DNA of 64,000 nt from Mariprofundus ferrooxydans PV-1 (GCF_000153765.1 NZ_DS022294.1:682836-746835), one strand, 5' to 3'. Numbered from the stretch's first letter, positions 8,492 to 16,161 are shown. Made by a program: numbers and translations. Notes: a model not told the origin generated them from the sequence alone.

Positions 8492-8611
8492 CTGTGAAAG
8501 TGAGAAAATTCAAAATCCTTTACTGGCCATGCCTGCGCATCCATGCGGCTGCGGCATGTGTGCATCCTGCACGTCACTGCACGCATAAAGGACGCAGAGA
8601 AGAATTTGCTT
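8492..8611 (-). other. 120-base gap between cusB and cusA with short unproven ORFs
   Basis: The minus strand holds two short open frames. One starts inside the cusB stop region (MSTSKSKFFSASFMRAVTCRM...) and runs about 50 codons into the cusA start. The other can start at GTG or ATG and encodes a Cys/His/Met-rich peptide including AHMPQPHGCAGMAS. Neither has a convincing Shine-Dalgarno. I see no terminator. The segment may only be a spacer. Confidence 0.25.
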
Positions 8612-10126
8612 TTACTTGTGCTCATCTGTACCTCCCTCCATGCTCATGCCTTGCATTTTCTCTCCGTTCATCTGCATCCCCTTCATATCCATGTGATTCG
8701 GGGCATCCTGCCCCTCACCTTTCATGTGACCTTTGGTCATCCCATTTGGCTCTCCTGCCGAGTGGTAATCCATGGACATGCCCTGCATGTTCATGCCTTC
8801 CATGTCCTGACCGGCACTCCCACTGCCTTGTGGTGAGGCCATTGTCTTTGGTTCAACCATTTTGGCGGCGGCTTCGCGGATGGAGGATTCCGAGTCGATC
8901 AGGAACTGACCGCTGGACACCACCAGCTCACCGGCTTTCACGCCATCCAGAATCTCAACCTGTCCTTCGGCACTGGTGCCTGTTTTGACCGTACGTGGCT
9001 CAAAACGCCCGGGCCCGACCTGAACAAACAGATGGGCCTGTTTACCTGTAATCAGCACCGCTTCTCTCGGCACATAGATGCCGGGCTTGCTGGTGGATGA
9101 GGCGATAGCGACATCGCCGAACATATCCGGCTTGAGTGCGCCATCGCGATTATCAAACTCGATGCGCACCTTGTTGGTCCGTGTTTTGGGATCCAGGTAA
9201 GGATAGATATAAGTAATCTTGCCGGTGAACGTACGACCGGGCATCGAAGCAATACTCAGACTGGCCGAATCCCCCACTTTGACCCAGGGAATCTCATACT
9301 CATACAAATCGGCCAGCACCCATACGCGGGACAGATCGGCGATCTGATACAGCTCGGTCGCAGGCGTGACACGCGCTCCATCGCGTACGCCTATTTTTGT
9401 CACGATACCGGCTGCCGGTGCATGGATGTGCATGTTTTTCAGTACCTTGTGCGTGCGCTGCAGAGCCCGAATCTGGTGCTCCGGCACATCGAAAAAGCGC
9501 AGCCGATCCAGCGATGAGTCGAGCAGACGTTTTGCGCCTTCACGGATGTCCTTATACTGGCTGGCTTTCAGTTGCTCCCAGTTGGCCAGTGCAAGCAGGT
9601 ATTCCTCCTGTGTCGCCACCAGTTCCGGCGCGTAAAAGGAGAGTAACATCGTGTTCTCCTTGACACTCTCACCGGTTTTATCGACAAACAGCTTGTCCAC
9701 CCAGCCATCCACCTTCGGATGCAGGGTCGTCAGGCGCGTCTCATCAAAGGTAACACGCCCCACTGTGGTAACCTCACGCGACAGATTTTTTTGCACTGCT
9801 TTGGTGACGCGCACGCCGATATCCTGTGTTACAGTCGGATCAATCTTCACCGTGCCGGCCGGGCCACCGGCGCCTTCATCAGCACAGACGGGAATGTAAT
9901 CCATGCCCATTGAATCCTTGGCCGGCGCCGGACTGGTCACCGACGGATTCATAGGATTGCGCCACATCAGCGGCTGCGCTCCTCCGGCACATGGACCATC
10001 AGCCCTGGCACTTGCTTTCGGCGAACGATCGTCCTTTTCACCCTGTTGGCCGCCGAAAATAAAATACCCGCCAGCCAGGCCGATCGCGACGGCTGCACTG
10101 ATCCCTAGTAGGTTGTTTTTATTCAT
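8612..10126 (-). CDS. cusB: CusB-type membrane-fusion (adaptor) protein
   Basis: 504 residues from the ATG at 10126, which has AGGTGA eight bases upstream; the GTG at 10138 is part of that signal. An N-terminal membrane anchor (NLLGISAAVAIGLAGGYFIFGG) is followed by the metal-binding linker MWRNPMNPSV...DSMGMDYIPV, as in CusB. Then come barrel-sandwich and helical hairpin regions (KLFVDKTGESVKENTMLLSFYAPELVATQEEYLLA) and beta-barrel domains. The C-terminus is an unusual long Met/His-rich tail (MKGEGQDAPNHMDMKGMQMN, MQGMSMEGG). It joins CusA to the outer-membrane channel and passes metal to CusA. Overlaps the cusC stop by 8 bases. Confidence 0.93.
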   Translation of the reverse strand: MNKNNLLGISAAVAIGLAGGYFIFGGQQGEKDDRSPKASARADGPCAGGAQPLMWRNPMNPSVTSPAPAKDSMGMDYIPVCADEGAGGPAGTVKIDPTVTQDIGVRVTKAVQKNLSREVTTVGRVTFDETRLTTLHPKVDGWVDKLFVDKTGESVKENTMLLSFYAPELVATQEEYLLALANWEQLKASQYKDIREGAKRLLDSSLDRLRFFDVPEHQIRALQRTHKVLKNMHIHAPAAGIVTKIGVRDGARVTPATELYQIADLSRVWVLADLYEYEIPWVKVGDSASLSIASMPGRTFTGKITYIYPYLDPKTRTNKVRIEFDNRDGALKPDMFGDVAIASSTSKPGIYVPREAVLITGKQAHLFVQVGPGRFEPRTVKTGTSAEGQVEILDGVKAGELVVSSGQFLIDSESSIREAAAKMVEPKTMASPQGSGSAGQDMEGMNMQGMSMDYHSAGEPNGMTKGHMKGEGQDAPNHMDMKGMQMNGEKMQGMSMEGGTDEHK

Positions 10127-11426
10127 AATTATTATCACCTTTGTTTAAATCTTCTTTGCCGGCTGCAGCAGCCAGGCGCGCTTCGGCCTGTCGGGCCATC
10201 GACACCTGCTGCCAGTACTGGATATCGGTGTTGAATTCATTAAGTTGGGCGCGCACCAGGTTGAGAAAATCCACCTTGTTGACCTGATAACCGGCCAGCA
10301 TTGATGCCGTGGTCTGACGCGCCTGTGGCAGAATGCCCTGCTCAAACAGGGTTAGCTGCTTACGGGCAATGCGTAGGTCCGATGCAGCAGCGTCAATCTC
10401 TGCATCCACCTGATTGGCCGCGTCCTGCCATGAAAACTCGGCTTTTGCCTTTTCAGCCATGCGCTGATCCACCGCCTTATCCTGCTTGCTGCCGGTGTAG
10501 AGCGGCAGCGACATGCTCAGCATCAGCGAAGCCATATCGGGCCGTGGCTGACGGTTGGTCGTGCCGGAGCGAAAGCCATACACTGCGCCCAGCTTGAAGT
10601 CGGGGTAATAATCCTTTTGCGCCAACGCCACCATGCTGTCTGCAGCCAGCACCTGATCGTTCATCGCCAGCAACATCGGACGATGCTCTCTGGCCCAGAC
10701 TTTAAGTGCGGCGGTATCCGGTCTTTGCACACTGATATTCGTCTTCGCTTTACCGGCCAGTGCGATGGGGGTGGCAGCTGCGCGCCCAAGCAAGGCATTC
10801 AGCGTTGCTGATTCGCTGTTCTGTGCAGCCTGCAGCTTTAATTCCTGCTCCAGTAATTTGGAGAGTTCCAGTTGCGCCAGCAGCACATCCTGCTGCAGAC
10901 CCTTGCCCGTCTTGTATTTGGTTTCAGCAATACGAACCAGATTGCGTAACAGGCTCTGGTTCTGGCGCACAATGGACAGCGCCTTATCCAGATATGCCAG
11001 ATTCCACCAGTGGATGCGGGTATTGCGCAACAACACCAGCTTGAATTCCTGCTGGTTCTGCAGAGCTGCTGCAGCCATATGTTCTGCAGCTTCTGATTTC
11101 AGTCCAAGTTTGCCTGGAAAGGGGATTGCCTGCGAAAACCCCAGTTGCAACTGGGTCATCGCCTCCTGCGTGGTGGAAAATGAATCCACCGGCAGGTTCA
11201 TCGCATTAAACGATAATGTGGGGTCAGGCAGACTGCCCGCCTGTGACGGAATGGCTGCCATGGCAGCTGCATTTTTAGTGGCAGCGGCGAGGGCCGGGTT
11301 ATGCTTGATTGCCAGCACTTCGGCCTCTGACAGGCTTAAACCATCAGCCCATGCCATGGATAAATTTGGAACGGTGGCCAGCACCGTATACGCCAGCATA
11401 CGCCGGACTTTTTGCGGGACATGCAT
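10119..11426 (-). CDS. cusC: CusC/TolC-family outer-membrane efflux channel
   Basis: 435 residues from the ATG at 11426, chosen because AGGAGG lies nine bases upstream and a signal peptide (VRRMLAYTVLATVPNLSMAWA) begins at once. Two outer-membrane-efflux repeats are visible: LSLSEAEVLAIKHNPALAAA with its long helices, and the second starting LKVWAREHRPMLLAMNDQVLAADSMVALAQKDYYPDFKLGAVYG. Coiled helices rich in Ala, Gln and Leu form the periplasmic tunnel. There is no N-terminal lipobox, unlike E. coli CusC. It is the exit duct of the CusCBA pump encoded with it. Confidence 0.9.
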   Translation of the reverse strand: MHVPQKVRRMLAYTVLATVPNLSMAWADGLSLSEAEVLAIKHNPALAAATKNAAAMAAIPSQAGSLPDPTLSFNAMNLPVDSFSTTQEAMTQLQLGFSQAIPFPGKLGLKSEAAEHMAAAALQNQQEFKLVLLRNTRIHWWNLAYLDKALSIVRQNQSLLRNLVRIAETKYKTGKGLQQDVLLAQLELSKLLEQELKLQAAQNSESATLNALLGRAAATPIALAGKAKTNISVQRPDTAALKVWAREHRPMLLAMNDQVLAADSMVALAQKDYYPDFKLGAVYGFRSGTTNRQPRPDMASLMLSMSLPLYTGSKQDKAVDQRMAEKAKAEFSWQDAANQVDAEIDAAASDLRIARKQLTLFEQGILPQARQTTASMLAGYQVNKVDFLNLVRAQLNEFNTDIQYWQQVSMARQAEARLAAAAGKEDLNKGDNNYE

Positions 11427-11525
11427 AGAAACACGCCTCCTGCTAGAGATTCGCGCCATGCTGAAATGCACACAGCAGACGCACCCCCGACTCACAAGAG
11501 TGGTGGTATCAGCAGAAGGGTTTGA

Positions 11526-11960
11526 TTAAATTCGGATGCGTTGGCTGGTTGTATAAAGAAGGGTGGATGAGCGCGGTGGCCCGGTCGGAGTGCGCACGGT
11601 AAACAGGCCGCTGAAGTCATTCCATGTCGGGGCTGCAGGTTCGATCAATAAAGCCGGCAACACTAATGCTATATGTGCAAAGGAGGAGGACAGATTCGAC
11701 AACTCATCCGGCTGATCACAATGATAGCAACTACCCGAGTGATTCGAGGCATGATGCCCGTTCTCGGCTTTGGCACAGTGACCATCAACGTGGGCTGCTG
11801 TGTGTACTGAATGCACGCCAAGCATTGTCATCGCATGCGCTTCCGGCGTCAACATACAGAAGCCAGTGACTACAATTTGCAGCGCAAACAAACCCGCCAT
11901 CAGGCGAGAGAGACCACGGAGATGTAGTTTATGCCTCAACATAGGCCGCACCATACTCAT
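11526..11960 (-). CDS. Exported His/Cys-rich protein at the head of the copper operon
   Basis: About 144 residues from the ATG at 11960 (a TTG at 11978 is also possible; neither has a good Shine-Dalgarno). A signal or membrane segment (LMAGLFALQIVVTGFCMLTPEAHA) precedes a His-rich patch with HVDGHCAKAENGHHASNHSGSCYHCDQPDE, then a second hydrophobic stretch. This layout recalls DUF2946-like small proteins found at the start of metal-efflux operons, but I am not certain of the family. It is the first gene after the predicted promoter and ends 99 bases before cusC. Probably a periplasmic copper-binding or sensing protein; inferred. Confidence 0.6.
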   Translation of the reverse strand: MSMVRPMLRHKLHLRGLSRLMAGLFALQIVVTGFCMLTPEAHAMTMLGVHSVHTAAHVDGHCAKAENGHHASNHSGSCYHCDQPDELSNLSSSFAHIALVLPALLIEPAAPTWNDFSGLFTVRTPTGPPRSSTLLYTTSQRIRI

Positions 11961-12022
11961 CCAAACATGAAAACACAATGAAATGAAACCGCGTAAATTC
12001 CCACTCAGAATCTCTCCGGTAT

Positions 12023-12064
12023 GCGTTCCAGAAAATCATAAAGCGGTTTTGTCTAGCGTTCCAA
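12023..12064 (-). promoter_or_regulatory. Predicted promoter of the copper operon with two TGGAACGC repeats
   Basis: Reading the minus strand, TTGGAA (12059-12064) and TATGAT (12035-12040) are separated by 18 bases, about 80 bases before the first gene. The octamer TGGAACGC occurs twice in direct orientation (12056-12063 and 12023-12030), 33 bases apart, flanking the promoter core. The repeats could be an activator site. A MerR-type dyad between -35 and -10 was not obvious. Confidence 0.4.
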
Positions 12065-12114
12065 TTGCGGATGCCAGATTATTACAGATTGTTCCGCAAG
12101 CTCCGGAGGTTGAT

Positions 12115-12582
12115 ATGGGTACAAAATTGCAGACTGAAAGTAGCTGGTTTTCTGTCTACCACCCCCTCCAATCCGGAGAAGATAATGCAAGGCACACCGA
12201 TATAGCGATTACTGAATGCACAGTGAAAATGGTCCGTCAGGGCTTAGACCCAAACTATGCATTTCAGGTGCAGGAGTTGCTTGGTGCGAACCAGGAAACC
12301 ATAAGAAATATTTTCTGCGTATCGTACAGGACCCTACAGCGAAAAAGGAGCAAGAGATAGTTACTATCGCCCGCCATATCGGATCGTATTGCCAGATCTA
12401 TGCGCTTACTCAGATGTGTCCTGGATACCTTTGGTTGCGGGCAAGAAGGTGCCCGCATCTGGTTACATCACCCTTGTCGACCGTTGGGAAATATACCACC
12501 CATCCAGTTAATGGATACCGATGCAGGGTTGATTGAAATTGAAGATGTTCTCGGACGAATTCGCCATGGCATTTTTTCTTAA
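12115..12582 (+). pseudogene. Xre/ParS-type antitoxin gene interrupted by an in-frame amber codon
   Basis: ATG at 12115 has GGAGG six bases upstream. Residues about 35-80 (LGANQETIRNIFCVSYRTLQRKR) form the helix-turn-helix half of the DUF2384 antitoxin family. At 12358-12360 there is a TAG. The same frame continues without a break as LLSPAISDRIARSM and then the toxin-binding half RLLRCVLDTFGCGQEGARIWL...DTDAGLIEIEDVLGRIRHGIFS, ending at TAA 12582, exactly as the intact family ends. So a full antitoxin of about 155 residues is cut by a single nonsense codon. Its partner RES-domain toxin should follow on the same strand; none is recognisable in 12583-12754. Read-through by an amber suppressor cannot be excluded. 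Confidence 0.7.
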
Positions 12583-12754
12583 ACGCATTCAGCCTTGATT
12601 CTGAACTCCCCCGGCTCCCTAGTTGCAAATTGCACGCTAATCCCACAGGTGATTGCAACTCAAAATGGCGCAGTGCCACAGGCCCTCTTGACTCCATAAA
12701 GGATAATTTATTTACCACCATAGCATGGTGCCGGTTTACCAGCACGCGAAAATA

Positions 12755-13147
12755 TCAATGCTGTCGGCACCTATCTAGGTATGTCCTAATCATAAGTAGC
12801 CCGGTGAACCCCCATTCGCTGATTACCTCAACAGGGGATTTACCATGGAATGCCTGGTTACGTTGTGTCATCCAGGCGTAAGCCAGGTCCCGATCTTGTG
12901 GGAAGATTAACCGGAGGCTTTTGTGGATAGAGAGAATATGGCCAGCCCGCTCTAACAGGTCACGATTTGAAGCCATGGGAGCGCCATGGCGGTAACGCAA
13001 CAGCGTCGAGTGACTGGCATTGGATAGGCCGAGCATGGCCAGCTGATTGGAGTTGGTAAGCTTCCAATACTGAAATACTTTTGTTGTCATGCGAGCCAGC
13101 GCACGACGGTTCGTCTTGTCCAATTTTCTTGATACAGCGGTTACCAC
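12755..13147 (-). CDS. Xre/MbcA/ParS-type antitoxin, apparently orphan
   Basis: 130 residues from a GTG at 13147 that has AGGAGG six bases upstream. The N-terminal half carries the helix-turn-helix (LAMLGLSNASHSTLLRYRHG). The C-terminal half matches the toxin-binding domain of MbcA/ParS antitoxins (LLERAGHILSIHKSLRLIFP, AFHGKSPVEVISEWGFTGLLMIRTYLDR). Members normally precede a RES-family NAD-degrading toxin. Downstream on the minus strand (12754 to 12583) no RES domain is readable, so the toxin seems lost. It converges with the broken antitoxin gene at 12115-12582. An orphan antitoxin may protect against a related toxin elsewhere; inference. Confidence 0.7.
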   Translation of the reverse strand: MVTAVSRKLDKTNRRALARMTTKVFQYWKLTNSNQLAMLGLSNASHSTLLRYRHGAPMASNRDLLERAGHILSIHKSLRLIFPQDRDLAYAWMTQRNQAFHGKSPVEVISEWGFTGLLMIRTYLDRCRQH

Positions 13148-13289
13148 GCTTCTCCTCCTATCCAGTTTGCAGATTTTAGCACAGGTCACCTTCATGTGCA
13201 GAAAGCAAAGCGGCTTCCACAATTGCAATTTAAGTATTTAAGACTCAGCCACAAGCACTACTCATCATTCCACTTTTGAACTCGATTTG

Positions 13290-13375
13290 AGAGCCGGCCC
13301 CGGAAAACTGGACAGTGTTATAATTGGATTTCTTGCCTAATCTAAGCCGCCGGATTACATCAACAGGACAGTGCT
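13290..13375. other. Possible insertion-sequence end remnant
   Basis: The segment around GCCCCGGAAAACTGGACAG (13296-13314) resembles, from memory, terminal repeats of IS3-family elements. GGACAGTG occurs twice in direct orientation, at 13310-13317 and 13366-13373, and a TATAAT lies at 13319-13324. No transposase is nearby. The second copy lies inside the C-terminal codons of the HD gene, whose last residues may therefore be foreign. The rest of 13148-13359 shows no gene. Confidence 0.2.
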
Positions 13376-14289
13376 ATTTCAGTGGTTTGTTTGTGAACTT
13401 TAGATCGCAGTATCCTTCCTATCTGGCCACCACTGTAGCTCCGCTGCTCCAGATCTTTTTCGCCGCTCAATTTGTCGGCAAAGCGTAGTATATTTACCAG
13501 AGCACTTCTTGGATGCCTGATGCCAGTCCATTGAGGTGCCGGCTTGGCCACGAGAAAATGAAGTAAGGCAATTCGGGTTGGGTGATTGATTTCCCAAATG
13601 CTATTCATGATCGGAGCGAGCATTTCAAGTAGTGTTACTTCATGCCCGAGCAGTGTTCCACGGTCTGTCAGGCGTCGATACTGGTTGTACTCGTAGGCCT
13701 TACCAAGATCATGCAGAAAGGCCGCAACCAGAAGCAGATCACGTTCAATTGGTTGCAGGTTTCCAGATTGGGCCAGTACGATTTCCATTGTCTCACGAGT
13801 ATGGCGAATAAGCCCGCCGGGGTAAGCGTGATGGTGATTAAGGCTGCCGGGCGCATGTAGTGTTGCTATCATAAACTGTCGATCTGAAATCACCTGAAAT
13901 ACAAGGCGACGAAGCTCTGCATTGCCGATGTCATCCAGCAGTGACGATACAAGTGCCGACTCATCGGGCAAAGGGATATCTGAAGGCGCCAGCAGAAGTG
14001 GGCAACCATCCCATGATGAGAGCTCAAGTATGGATATTACATCGCATATAACCTGCCTCCCAAGGATTCGTCCCTGGCCGGAGATCCATAGTACCGCATC
14101 TGTTTTAGGAGGTTCCAGCGGAGTGCCCCAGAAGTAGGCATCAATTTTTCCAGAGTGATCTGACAGACCAAGCTTCCAGTAATCTTTGCCCATACGGGAG
14201 ATACTACCCATTGAGGATTGCAGGTAATAAATCCCGGAAAATCTCTGCCCATCAAGAATTGACCGAATTGAAGTGCCGTTGTTTTTCAT
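13360..14289 (-). CDS. OB-fold plus HD-domain protein, YhaM-like
   Basis: 309 residues from the ATG at 14289 (AGGGTGA five bases upstream; GTG starts at 14292 and 14298 also exist). Residues about 25-80 look like an OB-fold nucleic-acid-binding domain (YWKLGLSDHSGKIDAYFWG). Residues about 145-280 are an HD domain: HHHAYPGGLIRHTRETMEI, the metal pair FLHDLGK near residue 193, and a late H. This OB-HD layout matches the 3'-5' exoribonuclease YhaM and the N-terminal part of TraI_2 proteins of mobile elements. It is the last gene of the integrase operon, overlapping or abutting the preceding small gene. Likely a nuclease or phosphohydrolase serving the element; substrate unknown. Confidence 0.7.
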   Translation of the reverse strand: MKNNGTSIRSILDGQRFSGIYYLQSSMGSISRMGKDYWKLGLSDHSGKIDAYFWGTPLEPPKTDAVLWISGQGRILGRQVICDVISILELSSWDGCPLLLAPSDIPLPDESALVSSLLDDIGNAELRRLVFQVISDRQFMIATLHAPGSLNHHHAYPGGLIRHTRETMEIVLAQSGNLQPIERDLLLVAAFLHDLGKAYEYNQYRRLTDRGTLLGHEVTLLEMLAPIMNSIWEINHPTRIALLHFLVAKPAPQWTGIRHPRSALVNILRFADKLSGEKDLEQRSYSGGQIGRILRSKVHKQTTEIALSC

Positions 14290-14294
14290 CACAT

Positions 14295-14627
14295 TCACCC
14301 TATATGGATATTTTGAAGGTAGGCTCGAAGCTCCGCCTCCAGAGATTCGACCAATAAGACAGCATCAGAACTGGGTAATGGCCACTGTTCTGTTTGCCCC
14401 AGCCTCATTAGAACCCAGGAGGCAATCAAATCAATAGTGTCTGTCTCCTGCCCATTTGCTCCTGGCAGTCGGCGCAACTGATTTCCCTGCCGGATCTGGA
14501 GAGAGAAGGCCAGGTGCCGCGCCAGCATTTGAGCAGCACTCCGGCGTTGAGGATCATCCTCTTTATTCATTGTTTTGCTTATGTGAGCTCCACAACTTGG
14601 GCACAAGGAAGCATGACCACTATTCAT
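14295..14627 (-). CDS. Small protein with an N-terminal CPSC knuckle, unknown function
   Basis: 110 residues from the ATG at 14627, chosen because GGAGG lies eight bases upstream. The N-terminus has CPSCGAHI, half of a zinc knuckle or a CxxC redox motif, with no second pair visible. The remainder is helical and charged (QRRSAAQMLARHLAFSLQIRQG, LLVESLEAELRAYLQNI). I do not recognise the family. It overlaps the integrase stop by 8 bases and its own stop falls 5 bases before the HD gene, so it is translated as part of that unit. A DNA-binding or adaptor role is only a guess. Confidence 0.55.
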   Translation of the reverse strand: MNSGHASLCPSCGAHISKTMNKEDDPQRRSAAQMLARHLAFSLQIRQGNQLRRLPGANGQETDTIDLIASWVLMRLGQTEQWPLPSSDAVLLVESLEAELRAYLQNIHIG

Positions 14628-15798
14628 CGTCACTGCCTCCAACCCTCGTTTCGATTAATGCTCTAATAGCAGAGCCATCATTACGGGTCAGGTTGGGGAT
14701 ATAGCGGGAGTAGACTCTGAAAAGCATTTCCGTATTGGTATGGCCCAGTTGACGGGCTACCCACTCAGGGTTTTCACCTGAAGCAAGCCAGATTGTCGCT
14801 GCTGTATGACGCGTTTCATATGGTCTGCGTATTGGCAACCCCAGTCGATTCAACAGCGGGCGCCAGACCCGGCGCCTGAAATTATTTTGATGTAATGGGG
14901 TTCCACTACGACTACAAAACACCAACTCCATAGAACCGGAGTATTTTCTCTGGTCAAGTAAGGCTTCACGTACGATTGGGAGCATCATGATGTCCCTGTA
15001 CGAGCTCTGAGTCTTTGGTGTGTCCTCCTCCCGGTCGACCACCGTTTCCCGAACTGCAATAATACCAAGATCAAAATCCACATATTTCCACTTTAGCCCA
15101 TCGATTTCACCTGACCTCATGCCGGTAAAAAAACGGGTTACAAGGTAGTTGTGGTAGTCACCCCTGATTTTTTTACAAAGCAACATTACCTCATCCAACG
15201 TGAATGGATGTATCTCCTTTTTACCTTCCGGTATTTTTTTTATGCTGCGGAATGGGTTGGGGAAGTCATAACGCTCAGAAGCCTCGCCAAGAATCCCGCG
15301 TAGGGGCTTCATGATATTATTGATGCGTGATGGTGACCTTTTAATGCCACCCTTACCGAGTGTGGTTGATAGCTCGGCGCGAAAGGCGAGGATATCTGCT
15401 TTAGTAATGGCTCCCACCTCATAATGTCCAAATCGGGGGAAGAGTGGGTTTTCTAAAGTATATCGATACCCCTTGATCACCGATTTTTTCCAGCGCACCA
15501 CATTTTCGGACATCCAAATTTCTGCGAAATCCCTGAATAGTGGAGTCCCTGTGTGTGAGCTTGATGGCAGTGGCCGGAATTCAGCAGCTCGTTTACTGTG
15601 GGGGAAGTATTTTGCATACGAAAACACTCCTGTAGCGATTTCCCTCTCAATTTTATCCAGCACCTTCTGCAACCGGCTGCGATTGCTTGGAGTGTCCTCC
15701 AACAGGGTCTGCTCCCGGCAGCGAACCCCCTGATAACGGAAGTCGATCACTAAGTGGCCAGCACCACCCTTTGATTTGCGAACAGTGATGCTACCCAT
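14620..15798 (-). CDS. Tyrosine-type site-specific integrase
   Basis: 392 residues from the ATG at 15798, which has AGGAGG seven bases upstream. The N-terminus (SITVRKSKGGAGHLVIDFRYQGVRCREQT) is an arm-type DNA-binding domain of the DUF3596 kind; a SAM-like core-binding domain follows (about 95-190). The catalytic domain has the full set: R in TRFFTGMRSGEIDGLKW, H and R in YETRHTAATIW, H in RQLGHTNTEMLFRVY, and the nucleophile Y ten residues after that H. It would integrate and excise the element with the small protein encoded just before it, whose gene overlaps by 8 bases. It is not adjacent to the tRNA scar, so it may belong to a second, nested element. Confidence 0.9.
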   Translation of the reverse strand: MGSITVRKSKGGAGHLVIDFRYQGVRCREQTLLEDTPSNRSRLQKVLDKIEREIATGVFSYAKYFPHSKRAAEFRPLPSSSHTGTPLFRDFAEIWMSENVVRWKKSVIKGYRYTLENPLFPRFGHYEVGAITKADILAFRAELSTTLGKGGIKRSPSRINNIMKPLRGILGEASERYDFPNPFRSIKKIPEGKKEIHPFTLDEVMLLCKKIRGDYHNYLVTRFFTGMRSGEIDGLKWKYVDFDLGIIAVRETVVDREEDTPKTQSSYRDIMMLPIVREALLDQRKYSGSMELVFCSRSGTPLHQNNFRRRVWRPLLNRLGLPIRRPYETRHTAATIWLASGENPEWVARQLGHTNTEMLFRVYSRYIPNLTRNDGSAIRALIETRVGGSDDE

Positions 15799-16024
15799 GA
15801 ATAGCACCTCCTGCGCGTAGCGGAATAATCGGTATTTCATCATTCGATGCCTTGTGCATCTCACCCTCTATCGCCTCCCAGATAAACAGGATCTTCCTGC
15901 GTCCAAACGGACGAATGTAGTGGACACCTTCGATGAACACGGAATCCAGCAAGCAGTTTCTTATGTATCTGGCATCGTATTTTATACGACTAGATAGCTC
16001 TCCAGTGGTTATATATTGACCCAT
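15791..16024 (-). CDS. Excisionase-like small DNA-binding protein
   Basis: 77 residues from the ATG at 16024 (AGGAGGT six bases upstream). The sequence ITTGELSSRIKYDARYIRNCLLDSVFIEGVHYIRPFGRRKILFIWEAI reads as a winged helix-turn-helix of the excisionase or helix-turn-helix-17 kind, with the basic wing at GRRK. Such proteins bend att DNA and turn the integrase towards excision. Its gene is first in the leftward operon and its stop overlaps the integrase start, so the two are made in a fixed ratio. Expression should be under the divergent Xre repressor. Confidence 0.7.
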   Translation of the reverse strand: MGQYITTGELSSRIKYDARYIRNCLLDSVFIEGVHYIRPFGRRKILFIWEAIEGEMHKASNDEIPIIPLRAGGAIHG

Positions 16025-16052
16025 AACGACCTCCTTTGGTTCGTATGTGCCA

Positions 16053-16081
16053 ATTATGATACATTTGTAATGCTGTGTCAA
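16053..16081 (-). promoter_or_regulatory. Leftward promoter of the excisionase-integrase operon
   Basis: On the minus strand TTGACA (16076-16081) and CATAAT (16053-16058) are separated by exactly 17 bases, 29 bases before the excisionase ATG. The spacer contains the dyad at 16058-16071, so a bound repressor would block RNA polymerase directly. Confidence 0.6.
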
Positions 16082-16119
16082 TAGCGATACATTTGTATCT
16101 TTGTTGACAACAAGTTGTC
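16058..16119. promoter_or_regulatory. Three 14-base dyads in the divergent control region
   Basis: GATACATTTGTAAT (16058-16071) and GATACATTTGTATC (16086-16099) are near-identical dyads with centres 28 bases apart. GACAACAAGTTGTC (16106-16119) is a third perfect 6+6 dyad with the same two-base centre but a different half-site. The first lies in the leftward promoter spacer, the second just upstream of its -35, the third over a rightward TTGACA (16104-16109). Layout suits autoregulation by the Xre protein encoded at 16162. Confidence 0.55.
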
Positions 16120-16161
16120 GCCAAACAATCATTGGAGTCACTTGACTTCTAAGGGGGAGCG

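Noticed and set aside
10765-11529. 254-codon plus-strand open frame
   Set aside because: Antisense to the outer-membrane channel gene, Ser/Cys-rich and without family likeness.
12410-12745. 111-codon minus-strand open frame downstream of the orphan antitoxin, where a RES toxin would be expected
   Set aside because: It is largely antisense to the broken antitoxin and has no RES motifs; no toxin could be supported.
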